Shown piece by piece: positions 10,563 to 24,300 of a stretch of DNA of 64,000 nucleotides (position 1 is its first letter; each line of letters opens with the position of its first letter). This stretch comes from Leptodactylus fallax (taxonomy: Eukaryota > Chordata > Amphibia > Anura > Leptodactylidae). The notes beneath the pieces were generated by a model. The model saw nothing but the letters and a program-made list of their open reading frames with translations, made no database searches and was not told where the DNA came from. The position numbers were made by a program, and so were the translations under genes. Location of the stretch: assembly GCA_947044405.1 (NCBI GenBank), contig CAMRHE010001076.1, positions 168,601 through 232,600 of the forward strand. Reading direction: 5' to 3'.

Positions 10563-12860
10563 AGTTAAATAACCCTTATCTCACAGGCGGAGAGTGGTAG
10601 AAAAGGAAGCATGTGGCTTCTTGCTCTACCAGTAGCAGAATCAGGTCAGGGCGCCACTTCTCCCTGGTTCTACGATCGGCAGAACCAGGGAGAACTGGTT
10701 GCATTCACTTTCCGACCCCACTCCTGTCCACGGCCTCCTCCTCTTCAGCTTTGAATGTGCGCGCTGCACATCATGTTGCAATGATGTAATGTGTGGCTCA
10801 CGGGGGCCCCATGGAGGCTGAAGAGGAAGTGAGCAGTGAGCAAGAGTGGGGATAGGTAAGTTAATAGGGGCCATTACCAGACCCCCACTGCCTATTAAAA
10901 AAGCACTGGTACCCCAGTGGGCCAGTCCAAGACTGGTCACATTGTCTGAGAACTCTCTGTCACACACTAAGATTTTCTAGGATGCTCCATCAGCAGCTCC
11001 AGGTACAGTGAGGTGCCACTGACTTGTAATGTCTGCACTCAGTGGTACAGGTATAAAAACTTTTCAGCGCAGCAGAAATTATCAGCACACAGACGCTATG
11101 CACAGTCCAGACACAATCCTGAGATGTTGCTAATAGACATGGATGTCAGGGTGCTAATCCAGGAGCATAAATGTCACCTTCAATAGCAACCCCAATAGCT
11201 GTTTGACAGATGGTCCCTCTGTCAGCCCATTGATGTCCATTTTTGCCCATTAAGCACTGCTAAAGCCATGGCCTTATAGATTGCCTGTCAGTGTAACATT
11301 GACTATGTACTGCAAAGCAAAGTATGTGACCAAGTGATTTCTGCATCAAATCCTCTAGGGAAACAAAAACAAGTTAAAGTTTAATTAAGTATATTAAAAC
11401 CACCCCCCTCAAAAAATAAAAATATAATTATTTTAATTTGTCAAAATAGTTCACCGCAAAATTACATTTCCCAGTTAGACTACATGGTTTCCTTCAGAGA
11501 CTATATTGGGTGCACAGGAGCTGTCACAGCTGCCAGCAAGAGCTGCTCTGGTGCCCCCTTCACTAGTACAGGGTCGTGTGCCCTGTGCTGCTGCACACAT
11601 ACAGTATAAGGTCGGCTTCTGTCCTTTCTGCGTTCAACTTAGCAGGCTAACCATGACTACTTTCCCATCCACTTCAAAATGAGCAAAATTTAGTACTAAT
11701 AAGTCCATAAAGTTGCAAAAAACTGCTATTTCTTCCCAGCCACAGCCGTAGTCAGGACAGGGTTTTATCCCTCATATACAAAAGGACGAAATGGTCGAGT
11801 TCTGTGTTTGTACCATCTTACATATGCACAAAAAATCTGAAACAAGATGTTGGTGGGGGCATTATGTTAAATTTTGGCACCAGGTTAAGACAAGCCTAGT
11901 TATGTGCCTGCTTTATACTAAGGGCCAGGCTAGGGGTTTGCCTTTCCTCTTTTTCCTCACACATTGCAGTTGCGGCAGACACAATGATAGGAGTATAAAG
12001 ATGAGACTTACCGGATACCGAGCAGCAAAAGATGAGATTGAAGATAATAACCACAGTCTTCAGGGGGAGCATCAGGGGTAGATGTTGTATGAACCCCATC
12101 CTAGTATTGAATGGTGTAGTTGGCATAACATGGCAATGATCTGGCCTTTGCCCTGTTCACATTTACTTTCATTTTACTTTTAACTCTGCTGTTGCTGAAG
12201 AAAATAGTGTCTGTGCAATGGGCAAGAAAAAATTGGCAGGGGGGGGGTGTTAGTGTATTATGACCGTCTTGACCTCTTAATAATCATGGGAAGTCCCGTA
12301 CACCAGAAATGAAATTAATACTGCTGTAGATTTCAGGTCTAACTCAAGACAAGTTTTCTGGAATGTGTTACAGTAAATCACACAGGCCGAGGCGACCACA
12401 CCAGGGTCCGCCTTGAACCCCACCAACTTTTCACAAAGTGGCGCACTTTTGGTGCTAAACAGCCTTATGCCAAAAATATTCCATATTTACGTGAAAGGAT
12501 AAATTTTATTGGACTCTGAAGAGAAGTCTTTCCTCCAGCCCTGTTGAGAAACTCTTCGTTCACCCACTAGCTGGCTCTGCACAATGGTATATGGTATACA
12601 CTGGGGCTCCTGGAACTTTTTCTACTTTGGCATCGCCATTAGTTGAATTCCAAACCAAAAATAGAAATATGGGAGGAGCCTTTGCATTAACCCTATCCTG
12701 ATATTTGACATATCTGTATGTCTTCATCTTAGCACAGATTGGGCTCAGTAGCTGACACCTGCCTACAACTTCCACAACTGGAGATAAGCTATATGGGGAA
12801 AAGTCTTGGGACACAGACACATGACACCTACAGGAGTTTTTATGACCTCCCATTCTAATT
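10563..12860. other. no gene recognised
   Basis: About 2.3 kb without convincing coding or structural features. Short open frames here lack family motifs and have no splice context. A poly-G run occurs near 12,240. Confidence 0.4.
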
Positions 12861-12869
12861 CCATAGACA

Positions 12870-13290
12870 TTAATATGAAGTTTTTACCCCCCTTTCTTCC
12901 ACTCTTCTGGTAAGGTTTCTACAAAGTGTCTGGGGATTTTTTGCCCATTCATCCAGAAGAGCATTGGTGAGGTTAGACACTGAGGTTGGATATTGACAGG
13001 GTCTGGCCGGCCATCTACATTCTAGTTCATCCCAAAGGTGTTGGATGGGGTTCAGGTCAGGACTGGTCTGGTCTAGTTCTTCCATCCAAACTCCTCCAAC
13101 CTTGCCTTATGGACCTTGCTTTGTGCACTGGGGCAGAGTCATGCTGGAACAGAAAACAGAAAAGAAGCCTTCCCAAACTGTTCCTGCATAGTTGGACACA
13201 TACAATTGGTACAGCTGGTATATACAACGCCCTGCAGCTAGCAGTGTGGAATAAGCGCAGGTGGAGGAGATCCAAAATGGCGGCCACTCA
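12870..13290 (-). pseudogene. degraded Tc1 transposase fragment
   Basis: The minus strand reads HDSAPVHKARSIRQGW, which fits the second-aspartate region of a Tc1/mariner transposase. After a frame change come TSPDLNPIQHLWDELECRWP and a C-terminal stretch containing LTNALLDEWAKNPQ. Terminal repeats are not visible. This is a third, older Tc1-type family in the window. Confidence 0.75.
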
Positions 13291-14126
13291 CTCATTCTTG
13301 TGTCATGTTGGTAATGACACCAAATCCTCTTTCAGGCCCTGAGGCAGCTCAGTGGCCCAAAAACTGGGTAAAGGCTGGGGCTGCCACAGCAACAGCTAAC
13401 TCTACCCACCTCATAGAAAACTTGGAGCAGGAGCCACTCCTGGCTACACAGCAGCAAAGGAATGACTAATCAATAATCACCAAAGTGCAAAAAACTGCAT
13501 TAAAACTTTGCAAAACAGGACATTAATGCAATGTACTGCTAGCAGTGGTATTTTTGGGGATGTTGCATACATCTCTACTTTAAGAAAAGCCAATGTGTGG
13601 TTCTGTGGTGAAAAACAACCTGGATTATAGATTGTGTAATAAAAGCTTATAAAACAGAGTAAACAGTGCAGAGGATCATGTTACATTTGGTAACAAAAGG
13701 TAAATTTCAAAAGGTCAAAATGAGAAGTAGTTCCGATAAGGCCTTAACCCCTTAGGGACACGGTAGTTTGGGTGTTAAGGCTCAGTGACTATTTTCATAT
13801 TTTCCATCTCTGCATTCCAAAACTCAGAATTTTTTTTATTTTTCTCTTGACATGGCCATATGAGAACTTATTCTTTGCCTGATGAGTTTTACTATCCATT
13901 GGCATAATTTTGGGGTATGTATAATGTTTTGACTAGATTTTATTTATTTTATTAAAGTTTTTACCGGGTGTCTGTGTGAAGAAAAAAAAAAAAAATACAA
14001 TTCAATCACTATATTTTGCATTTTGTTTTAACGCCGTTCACTTTACATTATATTACTTATTATATTTTCCCGCTTTTACTAAATAAAACGCCATTTTTAG
14101 AAAATAAACAATTTGCCTTGAGCAGT
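13291..14126. other. no gene recognised
   Basis: Non-coding DNA. A CCTTAACCCCTTAGGGACACGG motif at about 13,742 is a palindromic repeat end of the kind common in short elements. An A-run lies near 13,983. Confidence 0.35.
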
Positions 14127-14327
14127 CTACAAGCTGCCAACAACATCAGCATAGATGTCTGTAGGGTCCCACTGTAGATTTTGGAACCCTTTGTGGTACA
14201 CCTCTGGGGTGAGGTTATTCTTTTTGATTAAGTCCTCTTTAGTAACATCATAGTCCCCATCTATCTCAGTCGGAAGGTCAGCAAAAACTTTCAAGGCTTT
14301 GTCTTTTAACCCCTTCTCGACATGCAC
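14127..14327 (-). pseudogene. SCAN/gag-like retroelement fragment
   Basis: The minus-strand frame of 66 codons contains LKDKALKVFADLPTEIDGDY, then a DVTKEDLIKKNNLTPEVYHK block, then FQNLQWDPTDIYADVV. The spacing of ALKVF..LP, DYD..K..L and LTPE.Y...F follows the pattern of the SCAN domain and the related capsid of Gmr1/Gypsy-type retrotransposons. It has no zinc-knuckle or protease partner and a stop directly after. It is most likely a retrotransposon gag relic; a diverged host SCAN exon is the alternative. Confidence 0.5.
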
Positions 14328-15363
14328 TGTACTATTATGGCGGATGCCGGGTCTTTAAAGATGCTGCAGAGCAACTGCCATAGCCACCAGGTCTCCGCTG
14401 TTATGTCCACTCTAATCTCAGGCATTGTATTGCGATGAGCTCCCGGGGCTGGTGGGAACCTTTTACATTGCCGGACGGCTCCCGCGATGTCGCCTTCTGA
14501 AGGCTCTGAGGCGTGCCATTGGAATGTAACTATTGAGGCTGATCTATGACCTGCCTCAATAGTAATGAAGCGAAAGTCCCATACACTGCAATACAGTTGC
14601 ATTAACCAAATAGAAGAGTCTTAGTTTCATATAAAAATACAATTTGTTTATTTTTTTTGCATCAATAAGATTTATAATTTGTAGATACAGATACACCCCA
14701 GAGCGATTAGATGTATGAATAAACATGAGGCATTCCCCTTTAAGGCAAAAATTACACTTTTTTTTTTCTTTCTCTCCTCCCATTATTTCCACTTCACCTA
14801 AATGTCATTAGACTTCTATACCCATTACACATGCATCCAAATATTGCAGCTGCCACTAGTAACATACATGTCTCTTACAGGATATCAATAGCGGGTATAA
14901 GACAGATTTTCACATCAAAATACTTTACAAGAGTCACTTACTTAACAAAGATGTCCAAAAGGGGAATAGCCCAGGTATACCGCCCCAACACACGTTTCGA
15001 ATTTGGCATCCTCCGAACTTCCCTTTTTCAGAGAATATACTGTACCTACTGTATATCATCCTGTAAGGTGTACATTTTTCCATGCTGTCATAGAGAGACA
15101 AACGCTCCATAGACTTCTGTGTGTGAGGCTGGTTTCAGATGTGTTTGCTATAAAAGATAGGAGTCTGACGGAAAGTGGAGGAAAGCAGTCTGAGAACTGA
15201 AGAAGGAAGCATTTTTCTTTTTATAAGCTACATTACTGAATGTCTTATAGTCACCTGTACTATTCATTTAGGAAGAGTTGTTATATAATCGGAGGTACAC
15301 TTTACACCTTCAAGTGACAAACTTATTTCCTTACCGAGCTGAATTATTGGCTGAAATATTATC
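14328..15363. other. no gene recognised
   Basis: Includes A/T-rich stretches and a CACACGTTTCGAATTTGGCA / CTTTTTCAG motif near 14,990-15,030 similar in style to the 'CGAAACGTTGC' repeats at 55,120 and 59,850. Otherwise nothing is recognised. Confidence 0.35.
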
Positions 15364-15590
15364 AAGGTCTTTAAAGGGGTTAGCCGCTAATATTTATGGT
15401 CCATCCTTAGGCCATCAATGAGTTCCCCGCAGATAAGCTGATCCGGTATGACGCGGCTCCTGATAATGTTTACATTCTGGGAGTCACGCTGCTCACTCGC
15501 TGTGCAAACGTGTAATGTGAGCTTGAGGTACTGCAGCATTGATATTGGCTATCAATATTACAAAGTGGATAATCCCTTTAAGGAGTTAAG
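15364..15590. mobile_element. short element with inverted ends
   Basis: The left end TCTTTAAAGGGGTTAGCCGC and right end GTGGATAATCCCTTTAAGGA are inverted relative to each other. The centre holds a GGGAGTCACGCTGCTCACTC stretch similar to part of the duplicated unit at 4.4-4.9 kb (GTCGGGAGC-ATGCTGCTCAC), which links the two as one repeat family. Confidence 0.55.
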
Positions 15591-16965
15591 TCATTAGAAA
15601 CTTTAGCTACTTCTCCTTATCTGTCTGCTCTCTGTGTATGGACTGCTGGGGTACAGATTTTAGGACTGCTTTTAGATTGCAGGAGAAGAGGAGAGAAATA
15701 TCAGGAGAAAGAAGCATTTTTCTTTAAAGGAAGTGTTTCACCAGAATCCAACATTTCAACCCAGGCCCACAGATAGGTTATGGCCACCTGAACCAAACAG
15801 TGTTTTTCGCCTGTAAATTTCTATCTCCATTGCCGAGATATTAATATTTTTGTCAATATGCAAATGAGCTCTTTGTAGTCTATGAAGCTGGTCCTGTCTC
15901 GCCTTGTATCCTTGTGGATTTGGCCTCTCACCACTAAGTTTCAGTCCTGTTTTGATATCTTTGACCCCTGCAGTTCTGCATCTTCTTTTGACTCCTGATT
16001 TCACTCAACTACATTCCTGCCTGCACTCCTGGATACTACATATGGTTGCTAAATTGCTCTCCTGTTGTTTTCTCTGGCTACTGTGTTTGTGCAATGTTTT
16101 TGCTGTTGTTTTTGTGTTTTAGTCCTACTGCAGTTCACCACGTTCAAGTCGTGCCGTGGTTACGTTTTTCCAGCCTGTGGTCTGTGGCCTTCTACCAGTC
16201 TGCTATGGTGATTTTTTTTGTCTGTGCTGTGACCTGAAACCTGTGATGTGACCTCCTCTGCTCCTGGACGCTTCTCCCAAAATCTGCTGTGTCCAGCTCT
16301 GGCCTACTTCTGAACACTGTACCTGGTATCTCCTTATTCAGACACTGGATAAGGACTGCTTGTGGACCATACTCCTGGTTGTGTCCCACCTATCTTCTTG
16401 ACGCTATTCCTTGCATCTCCTGAAGCAAGATCTATGGTAGGCATGTCCAAAGTCCGTCCTGCGGGCCAAATGTGGCCCATGTTCAAATTTTACCTGACCC
16501 CCCCCCCCCCCTCCCAGCACTATTGCCTTTAGGGGGCCCTACCGGATACCTACTGCTTTTTTAATAGGCAGTGGAGGTCCAGTAATAGCCCATTGTAGGC
16601 TGAAGAGGAGGCCTCAAGCAGGAGTGGGGATCGGTAAGAGCCTGTGGCCTACAAGTTAAGTACAATACTCACTTGTCTGCTCTCTGGCGCCTCCCGCTTC
16701 TTCCTCCTCCGGCCACACATGACATCACAACAGAGCGCCCGGAGCAGGGAAACAGAGCGGGATCGGGGAGCAAGACAGTTAAGTATGGGCTAATTTTTGA
16801 GTTTGAAGAAATTAAAAGTATGCCATTTGCAATAAAAAAAAAATTCATAAAATAGTTCATTTGCATTTAATGTTAAATGCAAGAAAGTTGCATGTGTTGA
16901 TGTTGGCTTCTTAGCGGTATATAATCCCGCACATCTATAAGGACGTGAATGGTTCTCTTTAATGT
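15591..16965. other. pyrimidine-rich non-coding DNA
   Basis: From about 15,900 to 16,440 the + strand is strongly C/T-rich with scattered CTCCTG and CCTG motifs, as is often seen in LTR or leader parts of frog Gypsy elements; no LTR ends or proteins were found to prove it. GTCCGTCCTGCGGGCCAAAT near 16,450 looks like the start of another interspersed repeat. No gene is seen. Confidence 0.3.
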
Positions 16966-17271
16966 TTAAGGCTAAGGCATCACGTAACAAGCTGCATCAA
17001 AAAGTGCTGTGGGAAAAATCGCGGCGGGGTTTTCCTCTGCAGACTTTCTGCTTCAATTATACCTATATGGAAAACGCTAGCGTTTCCGTAGGTATAATGG
17101 ACAGGCTGCAATTTACGTAAACACGACAGTTTTTGAAATCGCAGCATGTCCGCTGCGAATATTTTTCTGCAATCTGTGGATGGGATGATCTGGAATCCCA
17201 TCCACCTTGCAGGTACTGTAAAATGCTGTGGTTTTTGGCCGGTGTTTACACTACTTTGGGCCCTGGCCTAA
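16966..17271 (+). mobile_element. interspersed element, copy 1 of a family
   Basis: The sequence matches the element at 61,452-61,802 over its length: AAGTGCTGTGGGAAAAATCG, TATACCTATATGGAAAACGC and GGATGGGATGATCTGGAATC all have close counterparts there. The two halves are partly inverted to each other (AAGGCTAAGGC... and ...GGGCCCTGGCCT). It is non-coding. Confidence 0.75.
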
Positions 17272-17802
17272 AAGAATGTCAGGCTGAATGGTTGGCCCCC
17301 ACACATTTTCACCTCACCAAATCTGGCCCTCCTTGGAAACACCCCTGGTCTATGGACTGACCCAGGTCGCTGTATCGGGTATCTTCTGGTTCCGTCAGAA
17401 GCCTTCCCCTGGATCAATAATACAAATCCAAACACATTACCTTATCCTGAATTTTGTTTATTTCTTCTATCTGATGTCCTTTAAGTAAAGTCATGGTGAT
17501 GTCCTGCTCATACTAAGATCTAGGACACTCTTTCTTTTGTATGTACAAAAACACAATGCGAAATTCTAAGTCATTTAATATATATATATATAATTCTCTT
17601 TTATTTTGTACATTTTTATTCTGTGTGATGTATAAAGAGACAAGACAAAAAAATCTCAAAATAAATGTATTTGAATATTTATGACTACACAAAATACATG
17701 AAATATGTCTTCTCACATAAATATACATTATGCTTTATTCCCCTTACTGTAAAACATATAATAAAGTTTTACATATAGAAGTAATCTACAGAAGAGTTGT
17801 CA

Positions 17803-20800
17803 CTATGTACATACATTACATTACTTATCCTGTACTGATCCTGCGTTACATCCTGTATTATACTCCAGAGCTGCACTCACTATTCTGCTGGTGCAGTCAC
17901 TGTGTACATACATTACATTACTTATCCTGTACTGATCCTGCGTTACATCCTGTATTATACTCCAGAGCTGCGCTCACTATTCTGCTGGTGCAGTCATTGT
18001 GTACATACATTACATTACTTATCCTGTACTGATCCTGAGTTATATCCTGTATTATACTCCAGAGCTGCGCTCACTATTCTGCTGGTACAGTCACTGTGTA
18101 CATACATTACATTACTTATCCTGTACTGATCCTGAGTTATATCCTGTATTATACTCCAGAGCTGCGCTCACTATTCTGCTGGTGCAGTCACTGTGTACAT
18201 ACATTACATTACTTATCCTGTGCTGATCCTGAGTTACATCCTGTATTATACTCCAGAGCTGCGCTCACTATTCTGCTGGTGCAGTCACTGTGTACATACA
18301 TTACATTACTTATCCTGTACTGATCCTGAGTTACATCCTGTATTATACTCCAGAGCTGCACTCACTATTCTGCTGGTGCAGTCACTGTGTACATACATTA
18401 CACTACTTATCCTGTACTGATCCTGCGTTACATCCTGTATTATACTCCAGAGCTGCACTCACTATTCTGCTGGTGCAGTCACTGTGTACATACATTACAT
18501 TACTTATCCTGAGTTACATCCTGTATTATACTCCAGAGCTGCGCTCACTATTCTGCTGGAGCAGTCACTGTGTACATACATTACATTACTTATCCTGTAC
18601 TGATCCTGAGTTACATCCTGTATTATACTCCAGAGCTGCACTCACTATTCTGCTGGTGTAGTCACTGTGTACATACATTACATTACTTATCCTGTACTGA
18701 TCCTGAGTTACATCCTGTATTATACTAACCAGAGCTGCGCTCACTATTCTGCTGGTGCTGTCACTGTGTACATACATTACATTACTTATCCTGTACTGAT
18801 CCTGAGTTACATCCTGTATTAACTACCCCAGAGCTGCGCTCACTATTCTGCTGGTACAGTCACTGTGTACATACATTACATTACTTATCCTGTACTGATC
18901 CTGAGTTACATCCTGTATTATACTCCAGAGCTGCACTCACTATTCTGCTGGTGCAGTCACTGTGTACATACATTACATTACTTATCCTGTACTGCCTGAG
19001 TTACATCCTGATATACTCCAGAGCTGCACTCACTATTCTGCTGGTGCAGTCACTGTGTACACACAATACAACACTTCCCCTGCCCCGACCCCGGTTACAT
19101 CCTGTATTATACTCCAGAGCTGCACTCACTATTCTGCTGGTGCAGTCACTGTGTACATACATTACATTACTTATCCTGTACTGATCCTGAGTTACATCCT
19201 GTATTATACCCCAGAGCTGCGCCCACTATCTGCTGGTGCAGTCACTGTGTACATACATTACATTACTTATCCGTCCTGATCCTGCACTCACTATTCTGCT
19301 GCAGCACTGTGTACACACATTACATTACTTACCCCGCTGACCCCGTACACCCCGTATTATACCCCAGAGCTGCGCTCACTATTCTGCTGGTGCAAGTCAC
19401 TGTGTACATACATTACATTACTTATCCTGTACTGATCCTGAGTTACATCCTGTATTATACCCCAGAGCTGCGCTCACTATTCTGCTGGTGCAGTCACTGT
19501 GTACATACATTACATTACTTGACATCCTGAGTTACATCCTGTATTATACTCCAGAGCTGCGCTCACTATTCTGCTGGTGCAGTCACTGTGTACATACATT
19601 ACACTATTCCTGCTGGTCGCAGTCCCCCCTCCAGAGCTGCGCCCACTATTCTGCTGGTACAGTCACTGTGTACATACATTACATACTTACTACCCTGTAC
19701 TGATCCTGAGTTACATCCTGTATTATACCCCAGAGCTGCGCTCACTATTCTGCTGGTGCAGCACTGTGTACATACAACATACTCACCCTGTACTGAACCT
19801 GAGTTACAACCCGTAATACACCCCAGAGCCGCCCCCACTATTCTGCTGGTGCAGTCACTGTGTACATACATTACATTACTTATCCTGTACTGATCCTGAG
19901 TTACATCCTGTATTATACTCCAGAGCTGCGCTCACTATTCTGCTGGTGCAGTCACTGTGTACATACATTACATTACTTATCCTGTACTGATCCTGAGTTA
20001 CATCCTGTATTATACTCCAGAGCTGCGCTCACTATTCTGCTGGTGCAGTCACTGTGTACATACATTACATTACTTATCCTGTACTGATCCTGAGTTACAT
20101 CCTGTATTATACCCCAGAGCTGCACTCACTATTCTGCTGGTGTAGTCACTGTGTACACACATTACATTACTTATCCTGTACTGATCCTGAGTTACATCCT
20201 GTATTATACCCCAGAGCTGCGCTCACTATTCTGCTGGTGCAGTCACTGTGTACATACATTACATTACTTACTGTACTGATCCTGAGTTACATCCTGTATT
20301 ATACTCCAGAGCTGCACTCACTATTCTGCTGGTGCAGTCACTGTGTACATACATTACATTACTTATCCTGTACTGATCCTGAGTTACATCCTGTATTATA
20401 CTCCAGAGCTGCGCTCACTATTCTGCTGGTGCAGTCACTGTGTACATACATTACATTACTTATCCTGTACTGATCCTGAGTTACATCCTGTATTATACTC
20501 CAGAGCCCCCCTGCCGCCATACCCCAGAGCTGCCTCACTATTCTGCTGGTACAGTCACTGTGTACATACATTACATTACTTATCCTGTACTGATCCTGAG
20601 TTACATCCTGTATTATACTCCAGAGCTGCGCTCACTATTCTGCTGGTGCTGTCACTGTGTACATACATTACATTACTTATCCTGTACTGATCCTGAGTTA
20701 CATCCTGTATTATACTCCAGAGCTGCGCTCACTATTCTGCTGGTGCAGTCACTGTGTACATACATTACATTACTTATCCTGTCTGATCCTGGTTACATCC

Positions 20801-21380
20801 TGTATTATACCCCAGACCGCTCACTGATTCTGCTGGTACATCCTGTGTACATACATTACATTACTATCCTGTACTGACCGAGTTACATCCTGTATTATAC
20901 TCCAGCCTCACTATTCTGCTGGTGCAGTCACTGTGTACATACATTACATTACTTATCCTGTACTGATCCTGAGTTACATCCTGTATTATACTCCAGAGCT
21001 GCACTCACTATTCTGCTGGTGCAGTCACTGTGTACATACATTACATTACTTATCCTGTACTGATCCTGAGTTACATCCTGTATTATACTCCAGAGCTGCG
21101 CTCACTATTCTGCTGGTGCAGTCACTGTGTACATACATTACATTACTTATCCTGTACTGATCCTGAGTTACATCCTGTATTATACCCCAGAGCTGCACTC
21201 ACTATTCTGCTGGTGCAGTCACCCCCCCCCCCTGTGTGCCCCCCCGCCAGTACACCTGTGTTATACCCCAGCCCCCCCCCCAGCTGCACTCACTATTCTG
21301 CTGGTAGTCACTGGGTGCACTACATTACATTACTTATCCTGTACTGATCCTGAGTTACATCCTGTATTATACTCCAGAGC
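17803..21380 (+). repeat. 97-bp satellite array 1, about 37 copies
   Basis: Monomers of 97 bp are repeated head to tail. The consensus contains GTGTACATACATTACATTAC, TTATCCTGTACTGATCCTGA, GTTACATCCTGTATTATACT and CCAGAGCTGC(G/A)CTCACTATT, then CTGCTGGTGCAGTCACT. Most copies differ at a few sites, notably GCGCTC/GCACTC, a CpG decay position. Copies at about 18,980-19,830 and 20,790-21,320 are shortened and C-enriched. The periodic open frames through the array are a by-product of the unit length and are not genes. The array lies 3' of the last recognised OSBPL5 exon. Confidence 0.97.
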
Positions 21381-24300
21381 AATAGGATAAGTATAAGATA
21401 ACTAATATAATATATTCACAAAGTGACAGAACTTTTTGTAGATTATATCAATATATAAAATGGTGTCCAGAGGTGACGTATTAGCTTTTAATACCATATG
21501 CAGTGATGGTAACTAAGGGCGCATGAGCTTCCCAGCTCCTTTTCCCATAATGCCTTGTGGTAACTAATATTGACGCACATGGGTGATAAGACATAATGGC
21601 TAAAAACATTAGTCTGGGATAAAATAGTTTTTCTTTATTTCTAGATGCAGATTAAAGTGCTAGGCATGCTCTAGATCCGGAGACTGGTGGGCAGGCTATG
21701 GAGGGGGGAGGTGGCGTGCCGGTACGCAGTACAGTCTCCTTTTATAGACATCAAAGGCTCCATAAAAAATAGACATCAAAAATACAAAAGGACCATACAT
21801 CGCTGAGATCTCACAATGAGAGAGGTGATGGAGCTTGTGCCTCATTAAACCTGTAGACTTTTGTGCTATTTCCTTAGCAGAAATCTCAAGATGTATAAAA
21901 CAGGGCATCGGGGCATAGTTTGGGTCTGATGGAAGGTGTTTAGAAGAATTTCCACCTTGAAGAAGCCTTAGGCTTACACAAAAAGTTGCCCCATTAGCAG
22001 CAATTGAGATGAGGTGCAACTTTCTATAACCCTGTACCTTGTTCTGATTCTGCCTCCCTCCCTCCTGATAATGGGGGTTATGGGTGCAGTGAGGGGCATC
22101 GGTGGAGGTGTAAGAGCATCTTATTCTATTACAGGCATGTATGCACATAGGGAAGCACTTTCTGAATGAGACATTCAGGACAAACTTTCCACCAGACACC
22201 ACCCATTACCCACTAGGAGGTAAAATCAGGAGGGGGTACAAGTTACCCAAGCTGCACTCATTGGTCGTCCTCTGCTGCCAAGTTGTAAAAGGTGATTCCT
22301 GGAAGGCAACCCTGCTTAATTATGAATGGACTAAAGATGGGCGAACCTCTCGAGATTTGTTTTCTGAATATTTCCTGTTTTGTTTCTGATTCAAAATAGA
22401 AGTGCTATTGTAGTATTGTAGAGTATAATAAGTGGAGGCCGCGGGGAGGTTCGGAAACATATTAAACACCCATACTCACCTCTCCTCACCTCCTCCTGGG
22501 CTCCCTCGCTGCGTCTGACACTCCTTCGTGGGCCACTTTGATCATCTTCTGGGTGACATAATGGGCCTGCTGAGGCATATGATTGGGTCTCGGCTGCTGC
22601 ATAGGGGGCGCCAACCTCAAAGTACTTTAATGCAAGAGTCATGACGTTAGCACCACCATTGTGACTGCTGAGGCCGATGATTGGGATGTCACATAGGTGA
22701 CCAGAAGAGGCAGGAAGGCAACCGAAAAGGACCGCAAGGGATCCCAGGAGAGGCGAGGGGACGTGAGCTGCACCTCTCCCTCAGCTTACTATATTCTGGG
22801 GTCTGAAGAGGCCCCAGAATATAATACTGATTCATGAGTGATAAACCCCAAAAGTTTCAAAAAATTTTTGGAAAATCCATAGCGAATCTGGCTTGTTACG
22901 AATCACTTTGCCCATCTCTGGTATTGATATAGAACATTCAATGTATCAATGCATCACTAACAACTATCACCATTCAGGAATCAGGAAAAGCTGGGTAGCA
23001 TCAGCTGTGGGAGCTGTAATAACCCCCATTACATCTGTTGAATAGAATTTTCATCAACTTGACAGAAAAAGACGACGCAAGGGTTTATATTTTTGGGGGG
23101 TATTTTTGATTTAAGGTGGAAATGCCCTTTATAATAAATGATCTATAGCCAGGCAAGGACTCAGCACCACATACAGAACAGCGGACAAAACACTGTATGA
23201 AATCTGCATAATTCTACCTCCTCCTGTGTAATATAACCGGACCTAATCTGTAGATCATGCTTGCTTGTCGACCCTGTGTTTAACCTTTTGGTCACCAGGA
23301 GGCTGGTAAGGTCACACATATAAATAATAACTAATGACAGGAACCGATTCCAGGCTCCACCCCCTAATGTCCAGCCAATGAGAGTTGTCGTTGTTGTTGG
23401 AGGTGCGATAAGTTGTGTCTGTGCTGTCCATGACTAGATTTTATTTAAAAAAAAAAATTGATGAAGACCTGACAGGCAAGGAAAAGGCAAAGAAGGAGCC
23501 AGTGGCGGGAATTCAGCAACGAGGCCCTGGATGGCGAGCATGCAGAAAAGGAGCGGTGACTGCTCAGAGAGCTGAGGTTTCTATAAGGAGAGAGAAGCAA
23601 ATATTATCATAGAGCTACAGTAAGAGGGAAGAGATAAGAAACTGTGTAAAAAGTGAGAAGTATCAATAACTAATGTATCATGGATGTCATGTCGTTGTAC
23701 ATAGTAGTTATATTCTTGTACATAGGGGGCAGTATAAAAAGCTGGCGGCTGAGAGATCGAATGAAACATTCCAGATAAATGGTTGGAACCACAAATCAGC
23801 TCAGGGCAGTTATTTCTTCCCTTCTGCCAGGGGCCGCACTACCGCCATAGCGGCTTCTGTGGGGCCCGCGGATTACGCCAGCAGATAATGGCTGATTTTC
23901 ACTTACCTGTCCCCACTTCTGTCTACAGCCACCTCTGTTTAGGCTTCCAGGGGGCGCCACACATTATGTCCTGATACTGTTCAGCATTGGGATGAAAAAT
24001 GTTTTGCACCCCCTGGAGGCCTAAGTGGAGGCAGACAAGGTCAGGATCAGGAATGGGTAAGTGAAAATCATCTGTTACCTGCTGGAGTAATCCAGTAGGT
24101 AGTGTCCTAAAGTACCTCTGTGGGGGACTGTATGGCAGGGGACTACTATATTGTGTGGGAGCCTATAAAGGGTGCACTGTATGGGGGCTGTGATGACAAT
24201 AAAAGGGCAATATATTGTGTGTGGGGGTCAATATAGGGGGCATTATATTGTGTGGAGGCCAAAAGCTTGCTATTGGGGCCTGGTCTTTCTTAGTTACGCT

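Noticed and set aside
17803..21380. Periodic open frames of 75-145 codons ([21 protein letters not shown]), also at 30.7-31.8 and 62.9-64 kb
   Set aside because: They repeat every 97 bp and are only translations of the satellite monomer, with no start context or splice signals.
21696..22202. 168-codon minus-strand open frame downstream of OSBPL5
   Set aside because: I considered it as the missing ORP5 C-terminus, but it has no coiled coil plus terminal hydrophobic helix, no similarity to ORP5/ORP8, and the composition is that of random sequence.
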